A DNA stretch of 64,000 nt from Clostridium algoriphilum (lineage in GTDB: Bacteria > Bacillota > Clostridia > Clostridiales > Clostridiaceae). Below are positions 26,099 to 34,904 of this stretch, piece by piece (within the stretch, counting starts at the first letter, position 1; each line of letters opens with the position of its first letter). The notes under the pieces are model-generated. The model worked only from the letters and a program-made list of their open reading frames with translations. It was not told the DNA's origin and searched no databases. The stretch spans positions 310,001 to 374,000 of the forward strand of contig NZ_JAIZZK010000001.1 of assembly GCF_020443705.1 (NCBI RefSeq), written 5' to 3'. A program made the translations under genes and the position numbers.

Positions 26099-27934
26099 TT
26101 AATCAACATATAAATAAGATCTTTTTACAAAGCCTATCCTTTTCCAGTATTTTTTTAGAACTGGTAATACATAATAATCTAATCCAAATGTACTTCCTGA
26201 TCCACCTATAAGCGCAATTCCTGCAGCCAAGTACCATAACATTTCAGTTGGAGCCATTCCAGAAGTCCAAATCATCATACCCATAGCAATTGACATAAGT
26301 GATGCTAAAGCAGTGAATAATCCAACTATTAATAATAATCCTACGCATATTTCTGCGAGTACCATGCATGTTTGGAAAACTGTAGCTAAAGTGGTATACC
26401 CACCGTCACCCGTATAAAAGAAAGTGTCCATAGACCATTTAACTATTTCCCCAATAAACCCTGGCACTGGTAATGCATCTACTGCAGTCTTTGCTCCTGC
26501 AGCGGCTGCTGTTGCTGCAGTTGCTCCATCAACTACTGGAGCTGGTATTAAGAATATTTTTGTAGGGTCAGCAATTATACTAGGTAACTTTGCAAGTCCT
26601 TCTGATAACCATTTATAACCAACGAACATTCTTAGTACTACTAGCCAAAAATTCGGAGATGACTTCGAAAAATATCCACCTACAAGACTTCTATTGTCTT
26701 TAACATGGAAAAACTCATGTAATAAGTATGACCAGCATTTATTAAATCCTGCAACCTGAATAAAATAAACTATATTTATAAAATGTTTAACAAATAACGC
26801 TAAGAATCCGGATAAGGCATAGAATTTTTTGCCTGTACCAATATTTGCAACACCATATTTACCACCTATACATACCATTGCACCATGAAATGTAGGTTTA
26901 TAAGCTTTCTTTTCGTTACCTTTTATATCGCTATAAACATTATGTGCAACTAATTCAGCAGATTCTTCTGCGTTTTCTACCATCTGAGGTAGAGGCCTTT
27001 CCTCACCTTCTGGAATAAAGAAAATATTATCACCAACAACATAAACATTTTTGTAATCTAATGATTGTAACTTATCGTTAGTTGCTATTCTTAATCTACC
27101 TTTTTGTTCTATTTCCATTTTGGAGATAATATCTGAGCCTTCAACACCTGCTGTCCAAATTACTGTATAGGTATTAACTGTTCCATTATTTCTTATAGTT
27201 GCACAATCCTTGGTAACTTCAGTTATACCTGCCTTAGTGAGTACTTTAACACCTAATTTACCAAGCCTTTTTTTAGTTTTTTCAATTAACTTGTCCGGGA
27301 AATTAGGTAATATTTTAGGTAAGTCATCTGCTAATATTAAAGTTACTTCTTCTTGGCCTATATAGAATTCTTTACATAATCTTTCCTTCCACTCTCCTAA
27401 TTCACCCATCATTTCAACACCTGTAAATCCACCACCAACAACAATAAAAGTTAGCAGTTTTTGTCTTTCCTCTTTGTTCGTTTCTTTCACAGCTTTTCTG
27501 AACATATTAAGAATATGTTCTTTTAAGTTAACAGCATCCTCATAAGACCATAATTTATGGCAATATTCCTCAGCACCTTTTATACCAAAGTAAGTTGGCT
27601 TAGATCCTGCACCAATAACTAGATAATCGTATTCATAGGTACTATTCTCTGATTTTAATATATTATTTTTAAAATCCAAATCAATAATTTCGTCAAGTAC
27701 AACTTCAACTTTTCTTTTTGCAAAAATTTTTTTCAGATCGATTCTAATTGAGTCCTCAGAAACCCTTCCTGCTGCAACCTCATGAAGTTCTGTAAGTAAA
27801 GTATGGTATGGTTTTTTGTCTATAAGAATAATTTCTACGTTTTCATCTTTTTTAAATTTTTTAGCAAGTTTCTTTGCAGTTAATACTCCGCCATACCCTC
27901 CACCAAGTATAGCTATTTTTTTCTTTTCACTCAT
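26099..27934 (-). CDS. type II NADH dehydrogenase with C-terminal DoxX-like membrane domain
   Basis: The 611-residue protein joins an NDH-2 flavoprotein (about 1-420) to a membrane domain (about 425-600). The FAD-binding motif GGGYGGVLTAKKL, the NADH-binding motif VVGGGFTGVEMMGELGE and the C-terminal FAD motif (VYVVGDNIFF) are all present. The membrane part (FWLVVLRMFVGYKWLSEGLAKLP and later helices) looks like DoxX/thiosulfate:quinone-type domains and includes an Ala-rich loop. NDH-2 passes electrons from NADH to a quinone without pumping ions. A membrane-extended NDH-2 is also typical of Listeria-type extracellular electron transfer. The ATG follows TAGGGGGATG. Confidence 0.9.
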   Translation of the reverse strand: MSEKKKIAILGGGYGGVLTAKKLAKKFKKDENVEIILIDKKPYHTLLTELHEVAAGRVSEDSIRIDLKKIFAKRKVEVVLDEIIDLDFKNNILKSENSTYEYDYLVIGAGSKPTYFGIKGAEEYCHKLWSYEDAVNLKEHILNMFRKAVKETNKEERQKLLTFIVVGGGFTGVEMMGELGEWKERLCKEFYIGQEEVTLILADDLPKILPNFPDKLIEKTKKRLGKLGVKVLTKAGITEVTKDCATIRNNGTVNTYTVIWTAGVEGSDIISKMEIEQKGRLRIATNDKLQSLDYKNVYVVGDNIFFIPEGEERPLPQMVENAEESAELVAHNVYSDIKGNEKKAYKPTFHGAMVCIGGKYGVANIGTGKKFYALSGFLALFVKHFINIVYFIQVAGFNKCWSYLLHEFFHVKDNRSLVGGYFSKSSPNFWLVVLRMFVGYKWLSEGLAKLPSIIADPTKIFLIPAPVVDGATAATAAAAGAKTAVDALPVPGFIGEIVKWSMDTFFYTGDGGYTTLATVFQTCMVLAEICVGLLLIVGLFTALASLMSIAMGMMIWTSGMAPTEMLWYLAAGIALIGGSGSTFGLDYYVLPVLKKYWKRIGFVKRSYLYVD

Positions 27935-28356
27935 ACTACATCCCCCTAAGTTTAAGAATTATATATAGATATGACTTTTAATAAACACTATAGTACAAAC
28001 AGAATATTAAAACATTGTCTTATAATAAATTCTATAAGTTATTTACATTCTCAGTTAACTCTATGTTATTTTCACTTGTATAGTTAAAATTTTATCACAA
28101 TAACTTTAGCTGTGCAAATATGAAATTGATTTGGTCATTAATAATGTATTTTGTTAATTTAGTTCATAGATATGGCGTATTTATTGGGTTAATTGCTATT
28201 TACACGAAGTTTACAAAGTGTTATAATCACTGCGTTATTTACACTTCATTACAGTACTCTCTGAAATTTAATATTATATTTCACTATGTTTAAATTATGT
28301 TATATCATTTATAAAAAGAAGATAAAAGAAAGATCAAATTTTATTGGGGGACATTT
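27935..28356. other. divergent NDH-2 / binding-protein intergenic region
   Basis: This 422-base region drives NDH-2 leftward and the ABC binding protein rightward. ATTTACAC occurs twice in direct orientation (28198-28205 and 28237-28244, 39 bases apart). A GTTTACAAAGTGT stretch between them resembles a degenerate inverted copy. These are candidate regulator sites. I see no gene. Confidence 0.45.
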
Positions 28357-29304
28357 ATGAAAAAATATTTATCTATAATTGTATTATTAGTTATTAGCAT
28401 TAGTGTTGTCGCTTGTTCTAATAAAGCAAATCAAGTTACAAGCTCAAAATCATTAAAATCACTTACCATTGGTGTTATGCCAGATTTAGACTCTCTTCCA
28501 TTAATTATAGCGGCTCACAATGGGTATTTTAAAGAAGAAGGCATCCAGGTCAAAATAGAACATTTTAAAAGTGCATCAGATAGGGATACAGCACTTCAAA
28601 CTGGTAAAATCGATGGGGCAATATCTGATATGCTTTCAGTCGTATTTTTTAACGATAATAATTTTGATGTTAAAATCACATCAAAAACAGATGGCAGCTT
28701 CAAAATAGTTGCAGGAAAAAATTCAAATATAACTAATGTTAAACAATCCTCTGGGAAATCAATAGGTATTTCTAAGAACACTATTATAGAATATTTAACA
28801 GATAGAATAATTGAAAGTGAAAATTTAGATATTAATTTAGTTCAAAAGGTTTCAATACCCAAAATACCTACTAGACTTGAAATGTTAACTAATGGCAAGT
28901 TAGATATGGCAACATTACCAGAACCCCTTGCTAGTACAGCGCTCTTGAATGGTGGCAAAGTTTTAAGCAGTTCTGATAAAATTGGTATAAACCCTGGTGT
29001 AATGATATTCACAAAAAATTCAATAACATCAAACCCAAAAGAGATAAAGGCATTTTATAGTGCTTATAATAAAGCTATTGTATATTTAAAAGAAACAAAG
29101 CCTGAAAGCTATATTGATTATGTAATCAAGGAGGCTGGTTTTCCGAGTACTGTAAAAAGCAACCTGACTATTCCAAATTATTCATTAGCTTCTATGCCTA
29201 CTGAAAAGGAACTAAAAGAAGTTACAAATTGGCTCAAAACAAAAAAACTATCTACTAATAATTATACGTTGCAAGATTTATCTAATAACTCATTTATTAA
29301 ATAA
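28357..29304 (+). CDS. ABC transporter substrate-binding lipoprotein, NitT/TauT (NMT1/MqnA-like) type
   Basis: The 315-residue protein has a lipoprotein signal (VVAC, C20). Its periplasmic-binding fold is of the NMT1/THI5-SsuA class: IGVMPDLDSLPLIIAAHNGYFKEEGI near the N-terminus and GKIDGAISDMLS further on. This class binds thiamine precursors, alkylsulfonates, nitrate and aromatic acids, and is the same fold as the menaquinone enzymes MqnA and MqnD. It is the only binding-protein gene near the permease and ATPase genes, so it is probably their partner although transcribed divergently. It could instead serve another importer. The ATG follows a strong GGGGGACA site. Confidence 0.82.
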   Translation: MKKYLSIIVLLVISISVVACSNKANQVTSSKSLKSLTIGVMPDLDSLPLIIAAHNGYFKEEGIQVKIEHFKSASDRDTALQTGKIDGAISDMLSVVFFNDNNFDVKITSKTDGSFKIVAGKNSNITNVKQSSGKSIGISKNTIIEYLTDRIIESENLDINLVQKVSIPKIPTRLEMLTNGKLDMATLPEPLASTALLNGGKVLSSSDKIGINPGVMIFTKNSITSNPKEIKAFYSAYNKAIVYLKETKPESYIDYVIKEAGFPSTVKSNLTIPNYSLASMPTEKELKEVTNWLKTKKLSTNNYTLQDLSNNSFIK

Positions 29305-29401
29305 TATTTATAACAGCAAAATATAACCCCTATTCTATAAAGTTGTGCACTTACAATAAATAATTTTACAATTAAAATTCTAAAGGAAAGGTGGTTATAA
29401 T

Positions 29402-30087
29402 ATGAGTAGATATTTTAATTTGCTAAAATCTATACAGGAAAGAATGAATTTATATCATTAAATGGTAGCTTACATGGTAGAACATATTTAACTATGAGTG
29501 CTACATCCATGCCTATGTGGAGAGCAGATCCTAACCTTTCCGACTGTGTTACCTTTGTACCTAATGCTTATAACAAAGACAAAACACTTGAAGTCGCAGC
29601 TACAGAGTCTTTAAAAGCTATAGAAGATGTAATAAAAACTAAAGGAGCAGATAAAATTGCAACGGCTTTTACTAAAGCGTCGGCCTCTACCTTAGGTGGA
29701 AATCCAATATATTCAAGTACTGCTATAGCGGTACTTGAATATATTGAAAAAAATAATTTATGCTTAAATGCAAAATAATTGGGAATTAAATTAAAAAACG
29801 ACTTTCTCAAACTTAAGGGAAATTATCCAATAATCTACGATGTTAGGGGTATCGGTCTTATGTTAGGGATTGAGCTTTTAAAAGAAAATGGTGAACCTGC
29901 ATGGAATGAAGCCGATTTTATATTGGAAATATTGAAGGATGAGGGAATTCTAGTAGGTAAAAATGGATTAGATAGAAATGTTCTAGCTTTCCAACCGCCT
30001 CTTATTATAACAGATAATGACGTAGACTTAGTGCTTGATAAATTTAATTTAGCTTTAAGTAAATTAAATAGATTTTGTATGAAATAG
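29402..30087 (+). pseudogene. decayed class III aminotransferase
   Basis: Pieces of one pyridoxal-phosphate aminotransferase lie in order but in different or interrupted frames. A start with ribosome binding site (29402) stops after 19 codons. Then come LNGSLHGRTYLTMSATSMPM (about 29457-29517), KASASTLGGNP, and after an in-frame TAA at 29776 the C-terminal part YPIIYDVRGIGLMLGIELL and VLAFQPPLIITDNDVD. The middle, with the cofactor-binding Lys and the DEVQ motif, is missing; the deletion joint falls near ADKIAT/AFTKASAS. It resembles 4-aminobutyrate or ornithine-type aminotransferases and cannot encode an active enzyme. Confidence 0.85.
29705..29746. repeat. 42-bp near-perfect palindrome
   Basis: Arms of 16 bases (29705-29720 and 29731-29746) match perfectly. 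The 10-base centre is itself palindromic (GCTATAGC) with one T-G mismatch, so RNA could fold over its full length. It lies inside the aminotransferase pseudogene. Confidence 0.8.
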
Positions 30088-30095
30088 AAAAATAT

Positions 30096-30131
30096 AAAAA
30101 CCAAGTCTTAAATATATAAGACTTGGTTTTT
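30096..30131. terminator. bidirectional terminator
   Basis: AAAAACCAAGTCTTA and its exact complement (30096-30110 with 30117-30131) form a 15-bp stem with A- and T-runs at the ends. It serves the pseudogene on the plus strand and the 121-aa gene on the minus strand. Confidence 0.8.
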
Positions 30132-30173
30132 AATGATTATGTACTTCTATAAGAACAAATATACTTATAAATA

Positions 30174-30539
30174 TTACATATCCTTAGGGTCTATATCATT
30201 AATCATTTTTATTTTCCCAATAACATACCATGTAGTTTCTTGTTTTTCTACATTATAAACTTTCCCAATTATTTTAGCCTTAGACATAACTCCAGAAAGT
30301 GAACCTATAAATGAAGGTGTATTCAATTGAAGTTTCTTAATTATTTTACCGTTATTTATGTCTCTAACAATTGGTTCCTTCGGAATTGAATCGTGTATCT
30401 CCTTACTAGTTTTTCCTGCATTCTTACTAGTCGCCCCTAATTCTTCTAATGTTTTGTATATCTTTTCCATCATGTGTTTTCTTTTTTCAATACTTATACT
30501 TGGAGTTTCAACTTGTATATGTTCTAGTGATTTTTTCAT
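30174..30539 (-). CDS. hypothetical protein, 121 aa
   Basis: I do not recognise this 121-residue soluble protein. The N-terminal half is charged and helical (KRKHMMEKIYKTLEELG). The C-terminal half looks beta-rich (GSLSGVMSKAKIIGKVYNVE, TTWYVIGKIKM) and could be a small barrel. The ATG follows AAAGGAAGGG. It is a single gene between a terminator and the DNA-repair-like pair. Confidence 0.6.
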   Translation of the reverse strand: MKKSLEHIQVETPSISIEKRKHMMEKIYKTLEELGATSKNAGKTSKEIHDSIPKEPIVRDINNGKIIKKLQLNTPSFIGSLSGVMSKAKIIGKVYNVEKQETTWYVIGKIKMINDIDPKDM

Positions 30540-30649
30540 AATAAACGTCCCTTCCTTTAACTAGCAGTAATTTAGTAAATATGTTTCTCTCTATTATATC
30601 ATGATTCTAGATACATTTCGGAAAAATTGATGAAATAAAAATAGTGATA

Positions 30650-31381
30650 CTATTTCATTTCAATTAAATTATTCCAATATTTCTTAGGCATATTTTGCAT
30701 TTGTAGTTTTTCATTACTTCTTTCTTTTATTGATACACTTTTGTGGAAGACTTTCCATAGATTTTGATAGAACAACTCTTCCGCTTCATGACTTTCTAAT
30801 TTTTCAAATTTGAGATCTCTAAGTATCCATTCATTGTTTTCATATACTATACCGATTTTCCTCTTAACATCATGGATGATCCAATTCTCATTCGTAAGTC
30901 TTTCTTTAAAATGATTTCCAATGAGCTCTACAATATTATAAGTAGGTTCTATTGGTGCATATAATATGCCCTTGAATTCTTGAAATCTAACTAATCCTAG
31001 GAATCTGTGAGCTTCAGTTCCGACCTTATTAGAATATCTTTGTATTTCATTAACAATTTCATTTGTTAAATAATCATTAATCTTACTCCCTAACCTAAAT
31101 CCCATTTGTATATATTCAAGTAATTTTAATTCTATTCCTTGCGTCTCAGATAAAAATGATTTATACACATGAATTAAAGTGACTTTAGATATTTTTTCAA
31201 CTATTGCCTTTGATACTTTATTGGATTCCACTGTATCAGTTATTATGAAATCGTCCTCAAATAACATATCTAAATTATAACTATCTTCCCTTTCTATGCT
31301 TTTAGGTATTTTATTATAATAACAATTGTATATAACAGATAAAAAGCCATCAAAAGAACCATCATAAATAAATCTAAGCAA
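30650..31381 (-). CDS. TIGR03915 family DNA metabolism protein (radical SAM partner)
   Basis: The protein begins with the family pattern RFIYDGSFDGFLSVIYNCYY and contains the mid-region KVGTEAHRFLGLVRFQE. Proteins of this family are encoded next to a TIGR03916 radical SAM protein and include uracil-DNA-glycosylase-like domains, so they are thought to act in DNA repair or modification. I favour the TTG at 31381, 8 bases after AAGGAG, over the GTG at 31390 that touches the ribosome binding site. It overlaps the upstream partner by 8 bases, which suggests coupled translation. Confidence 0.82.
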   Translation of the reverse strand: MLRFIYDGSFDGFLSVIYNCYYNKIPKSIEREDSYNLDMLFEDDFIITDTVESNKVSKAIVEKISKVTLIHVYKSFLSETQGIELKLLEYIQMGFRLGSKINDYLTNEIVNEIQRYSNKVGTEAHRFLGLVRFQEFKGILYAPIEPTYNIVELIGNHFKERLTNENWIIHDVKRKIGIVYENNEWILRDLKFEKLESHEAEELFYQNLWKVFHKSVSIKERSNEKLQMQNMPKKYWNNLIEMK

Positions 31382-32636
31382 ATAAATCACTCCTTAAACT
31401 AAACAAGCTTATTTGTTGTGGCTTATTAAAGCTTTCATAGTCTAACAAATAATTCTTAAGTGTTGCTCTTTCCATACTTCTATCTCCATAAAATTTACCG
31501 CTACAAGTTATAAAGAACCTAGCTCTTTTAAGCACTACTCCTAGTTTTTTCAAGTTATCATAAGAAAGATTACAAAGTCTTCTTGCTCTTACAATCCTAA
31601 GAGCTGATTTTACTCCTAGTCCAGGTACTCTAAGTAGCATCTCATAACTGGCGTTATTTACCTCTACTGGGAACTTATCTAAATTGTTCAATGCCCAAAA
31701 GGCTTTAGGATCTAAATCTATATCGAAATTAGGGTTTATTTCACTTAATAATTCATTTGCTTTAAAGCCATAGTGCCTTAAAAGCCAATCTGCTTGATAC
31801 ATTCTATGTTCTTTTAAGAGTGGCGGTGTAGTTTGAATTGCAGGTAAATTTACGTGCTTCATCACTGGCACATAAGCAGAATAATATACTCTTTTAAGTC
31901 CAAAAGTATTATATAGTCCTTCTGTAAGGCTAATTACACTCAAATCACTTTCATCAGTTGCACCTACCATTATCTGAGTACTTTGACCTCCAGGTGTAAA
32001 TTTAGGAACTTTAAAGCCTTTTTTCTTATGTTCGATTGACTCTATTATACTATGTTTAATAAGACCCATAGGTTTTAGTATATCTGCCTTATTCTTTTGT
32101 GGAGCTAAAAGCTTTAAGCTTTTCTCTGATGGTAGTTCAATATTTACACTCATCCTATCAGCATAGAGTCCTGCCTCATAAATAAATTTTGGATCCGCGC
32201 CTGGAATAGCCTTTACATGAATATATCCATTAAATTTGTGAACTAACCGTAAGTCTTTTATTATCTTAACTAAATTTTCCATAGTATAATCTGGACTTCT
32301 TTCTACCCCTGAACTAAGGAATAGTCCTTCAATATAGTTTCTTCTATAAAAATTTATTGTTAAATCTACTACTTCTTTAGGAGTGAAGCTTGTCCGTTCC
32401 AATTCATTACTAGCTCTATTTATGCAATACTTACAATCGTAAATACATTTATTAGTGTACAAAATCTTAAGTAGTGAAATACATCTACCATCTTGTGACC
32501 ATGAGTGACAAATGCCCGACGATGCTGCATTACCAATTCCATCCTTAGTATTCTTTCTATTAGAACCACTTGAAGAACAAGAGGCATCATATTTTGCTGA
32601 ATTTGATAATATTTCAAGCTTTTTCATTACGTCCAT
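31374..32636 (-). CDS. TIGR03916 family radical SAM protein (putative DNA modification/repair)
   Basis: The 420-residue protein carries the radical SAM cluster motif CIYDCKYC (near residue 70) and a C-terminal helix-hairpin-helix (LLRVPGLGVKSALRIVRARR, about 310-330) for DNA binding. This pair of domains defines the family. The biochemical reaction is not established. The ATG at 32636 follows GAGGTG with a 5-base gap; a TTG at 32651 lies upstream of the ribosome binding site and is unlikely. It forms a two-gene operon with the TIGR03915 gene. Confidence 0.88.
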   Translation of the reverse strand: MDVMKKLEILSNSAKYDASCSSSGSNRKNTKDGIGNAASSGICHSWSQDGRCISLLKILYTNKCIYDCKYCINRASNELERTSFTPKEVVDLTINFYRRNYIEGLFLSSGVERSPDYTMENLVKIIKDLRLVHKFNGYIHVKAIPGADPKFIYEAGLYADRMSVNIELPSEKSLKLLAPQKNKADILKPMGLIKHSIIESIEHKKKGFKVPKFTPGGQSTQIMVGATDESDLSVISLTEGLYNTFGLKRVYYSAYVPVMKHVNLPAIQTTPPLLKEHRMYQADWLLRHYGFKANELLSEINPNFDIDLDPKAFWALNNLDKFPVEVNNASYEMLLRVPGLGVKSALRIVRARRLCNLSYDNLKKLGVVLKRARFFITCSGKFYGDRSMERATLKNYLLDYESFNKPQQISLFSLRSDLFA

Positions 32637-32718
32637 TATATCACCTCGCAAACGTTTGTTCTTATTTTATCATGTTATATCATAAATTAAAAGAGTTATT
32701 TAATAGAATTTAATGCTA

Positions 32719-32928
32719 CTATAAATGTAATATTTTTATTAAATACAATCCATCATCTAAAATACTTTGTTCACAACTAAACTTAACACCAGCATCAATT
32801 AATTCGAAGCATACGTCTCTTGTACTGTTTATATCAAAAAGACACGAACCCCTCTCATTTAAGGCTTTAGCAGCATCTTCGTGTATTCCTTCTCTCAATA
32901 AATTATTTATAACTTCTCGGTTTAACAT
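32719..32928 (-). CDS. hypothetical protein, 69 aa
   Basis: This short soluble protein (MLNREVINNLLREGIHEDAA at the start) has two cysteines and no membrane segment. I do not recognise it. An unusually good ribosome binding site (GGAGGTGG) precedes the ATG, which supports a real gene. It sits alone 68 bases upstream of the radical SAM gene on the same strand. Confidence 0.6.
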   Translation of the reverse strand: MLNREVINNLLREGIHEDAAKALNERGSCLFDINSTRDVCFELIDAGVKFSCEQSILDDGLYLIKILHL

Positions 32929-33108
32929 TATACCACCTCCTATGTCAATATATAATCACTAGTGTCTTTAATATGTTATTACTCTACATATAATATACTA
33001 CACTTTTAGTATTTATTTAACCTATTGCAACGTAATATCTACACCTACTTATTCTTAATTTGTAACTTTTCCTCGTATACTCTTGTTTTAATTTTAGAAT
33101 GATATATC

Positions 33109-33140
33109 AAAAGCCTGCAACCAATTGGTCACAGGCTTTT
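33109..33140 (-). terminator. terminator after spoIVA
   Basis: AAAAGCCTG and CAGGCTTTT (33109-33117 with 33132-33140) form a 9-bp stem around an inner palindrome ACCAATTGGT. On the minus strand the hairpin ends in a T-run. Confidence 0.7.
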
Positions 33141-33221
33141 AATTATTTAATATTATATTTACCTTTGAGCTATAGAAATTATATTCTATAACTCAAAACC
33201 ACTATATAATAAAAAATATTG

Positions 33222-34700
33222 TTATAGTATAATACAAATTAAACTACCATTACCCTCATTTATAATTCGCTGTAGAGTCTTTTGAATTTTTACTTGAACA
33301 TCATCAGGCATTTTAAACAGCTTATTCTGAAGTCCTTCTTTAACTAATACTTCTAAAGATTTACCAAACATATTACTCTGCCAAATTTGTGATTTATCAT
33401 TTTCAAATTGATCTAGTATAGATTTATAGAAATCTTCACTTTGCTTTTCTGTACCCATAATTGGTGAAATTTCTGTCTGTATATCTGCTTTAATAAAATG
33501 AAGGGACGGTGCTGAAGCTTTTAGCTTTACTCCGTATCTACCACCATGTTGTACAATTTCAGGTTCTTCTAATGTCATTTCCGAAAGCTGTGGTGCTACG
33601 AGTCCATACCCTTTTTCCTTAACATCTTTTAAAGCCTCTGCAATTTTATCATATTCTACTTTAGCTCTAGAGAATTCTCCCATTAACATTAACAAATCAT
33701 TTTCACCTTTTATCTCGCAATCACAAGTCTCTCCTAATATCTTATAAAATAATTCATGTTTAGGAACTAGACTAACTCTAGCAGTGCCTTCTCCCATATT
33801 CATTTCGTCAAGTTTAGCAGAATCTAAAAAGTCAACTTCACTAAAGCTTAATAAAGATTTATTGATGTCTCTAACTTTAAAAATACCTTTACACATATCT
33901 TTTAAGAATTTCATAAAACTAATTTTTACCCAATGCTTAGAACTTAAATTCTCAATCCATTCTGGCATATCTATGTTAATTTCTTTAACAGGGAATTCAC
34001 GAAGAATTCTTTGAAAAATATTAGCTATATCCGCCTCTTTCATATTTATAACATCCATAATTTGAACTGGAACATCATATTTTTCTTCTAATTCTCTTGC
34101 TAAAACTGCTGTTTCAGGAGCAGCTGCATTTTTCGAATTTAACACCATTATAAAAGGTTTATTTATCGATTTAAGTTCCTCAACTACCCTTCCTTCGGCT
34201 TCTAAGTATTCATCTCTATCAATACCAGTGATTGAACCATCGGTAGTAATTAAAAGCCCTATAGTTGAATGCTCATTTATTACCTTTTTCGTTCCAATTT
34301 CTGCTGCTTCCTCAAATGGAATCTCATAGTCATACCAAGGGGTATTCACCATTTTAGGTGCCTCACCTTCAGCATATCCTAGTGCTCCTTTAACAATATA
34401 TCCAACACAATCAACCATTCTAACTTTGAATTTAGTGCCGCCTTCAAATTCAATCTCAACTGCTTCGTTAGGTACAAATTTAGGTTCCGTTGTATGGATT
34501 GATTTTCCTGAACCGCTTTGTGGCAGTTCATCTTTTGCTCTTTCTTTTTTATGAGGATTCTCGATGTTCGGAATTACCATAAGCTCCATAAACCTCTTTA
34601 TAAATGTTGATTTCCCAGTCCTTACAGGACCTACAACTCCTACATAAATATCCCCTTGTGTTCTCTCTGCTATATCTTTATATATATCAAAATTATCCAA
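33222..34700 (-). CDS. spoIVA: stage IV sporulation protein A (spore coat morphogenetic ATPase)
   Basis: The 492-residue protein polymerises with ATP on the forespore outer membrane and forms the base of the spore coat. It starts MDNFDIYKDIAERTQGDIYV, with Walker A GPVRTGKST near residues 25-33, and ends with the conserved hydrophobic tail NEGNGSLICIIL. Length matches the family. The start is TTG at 34700, six bases after AGGAGGG. It is monocistronic with its own terminator. Sigma-E control is expected from the family; I did not identify the promoter. Confidence 0.97.
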   Translation of the reverse strand: MDNFDIYKDIAERTQGDIYVGVVGPVRTGKSTFIKRFMELMVIPNIENPHKKERAKDELPQSGSGKSIHTTEPKFVPNEAVEIEFEGGTKFKVRMVDCVGYIVKGALGYAEGEAPKMVNTPWYDYEIPFEEAAEIGTKKVINEHSTIGLLITTDGSITGIDRDEYLEAEGRVVEELKSINKPFIMVLNSKNAAAPETAVLARELEEKYDVPVQIMDVINMKEADIANIFQRILREFPVKEINIDMPEWIENLSSKHWVKISFMKFLKDMCKGIFKVRDINKSLLSFSEVDFLDSAKLDEMNMGEGTARVSLVPKHELFYKILGETCDCEIKGENDLLMLMGEFSRAKVEYDKIAEALKDVKEKGYGLVAPQLSEMTLEEPEIVQHGGRYGVKLKASAPSLHFIKADIQTEISPIMGTEKQSEDFYKSILDQFENDKSQIWQSNMFGKSLEVLVKEGLQNKLFKMPDDVQVKIQKTLQRIINEGNGSLICIIL

Positions 34701-34787
34701 GATATACCCTCCTAATACTTATTATTATCAATATAAATATACTTAAGATATCAATGAATTATTACTACAGATTGAAAATATATAAAA

Positions 34788-34828
34788 AAAACCAACTTTT
34801 TATTAATTTCTAATAAAAAATTGGTTTT
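34788..34828 (-). terminator. terminator after gpsA
   Basis: AAAACCAA and TTGGTTTT continue, after one mismatch, into TTTTTATTA with TAATAAAAA, giving a 17-bp stem with a 5-base loop about 77 bases beyond the gpsA stop. Confidence 0.75.
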
Positions 34829-34904
34829 ATAGGGTTATTATTCTGTTAACTAAGCTACATTATAAGACTTTAAACTTTGTTTATTGTTATCTTATGAAAA
34901 GTTG

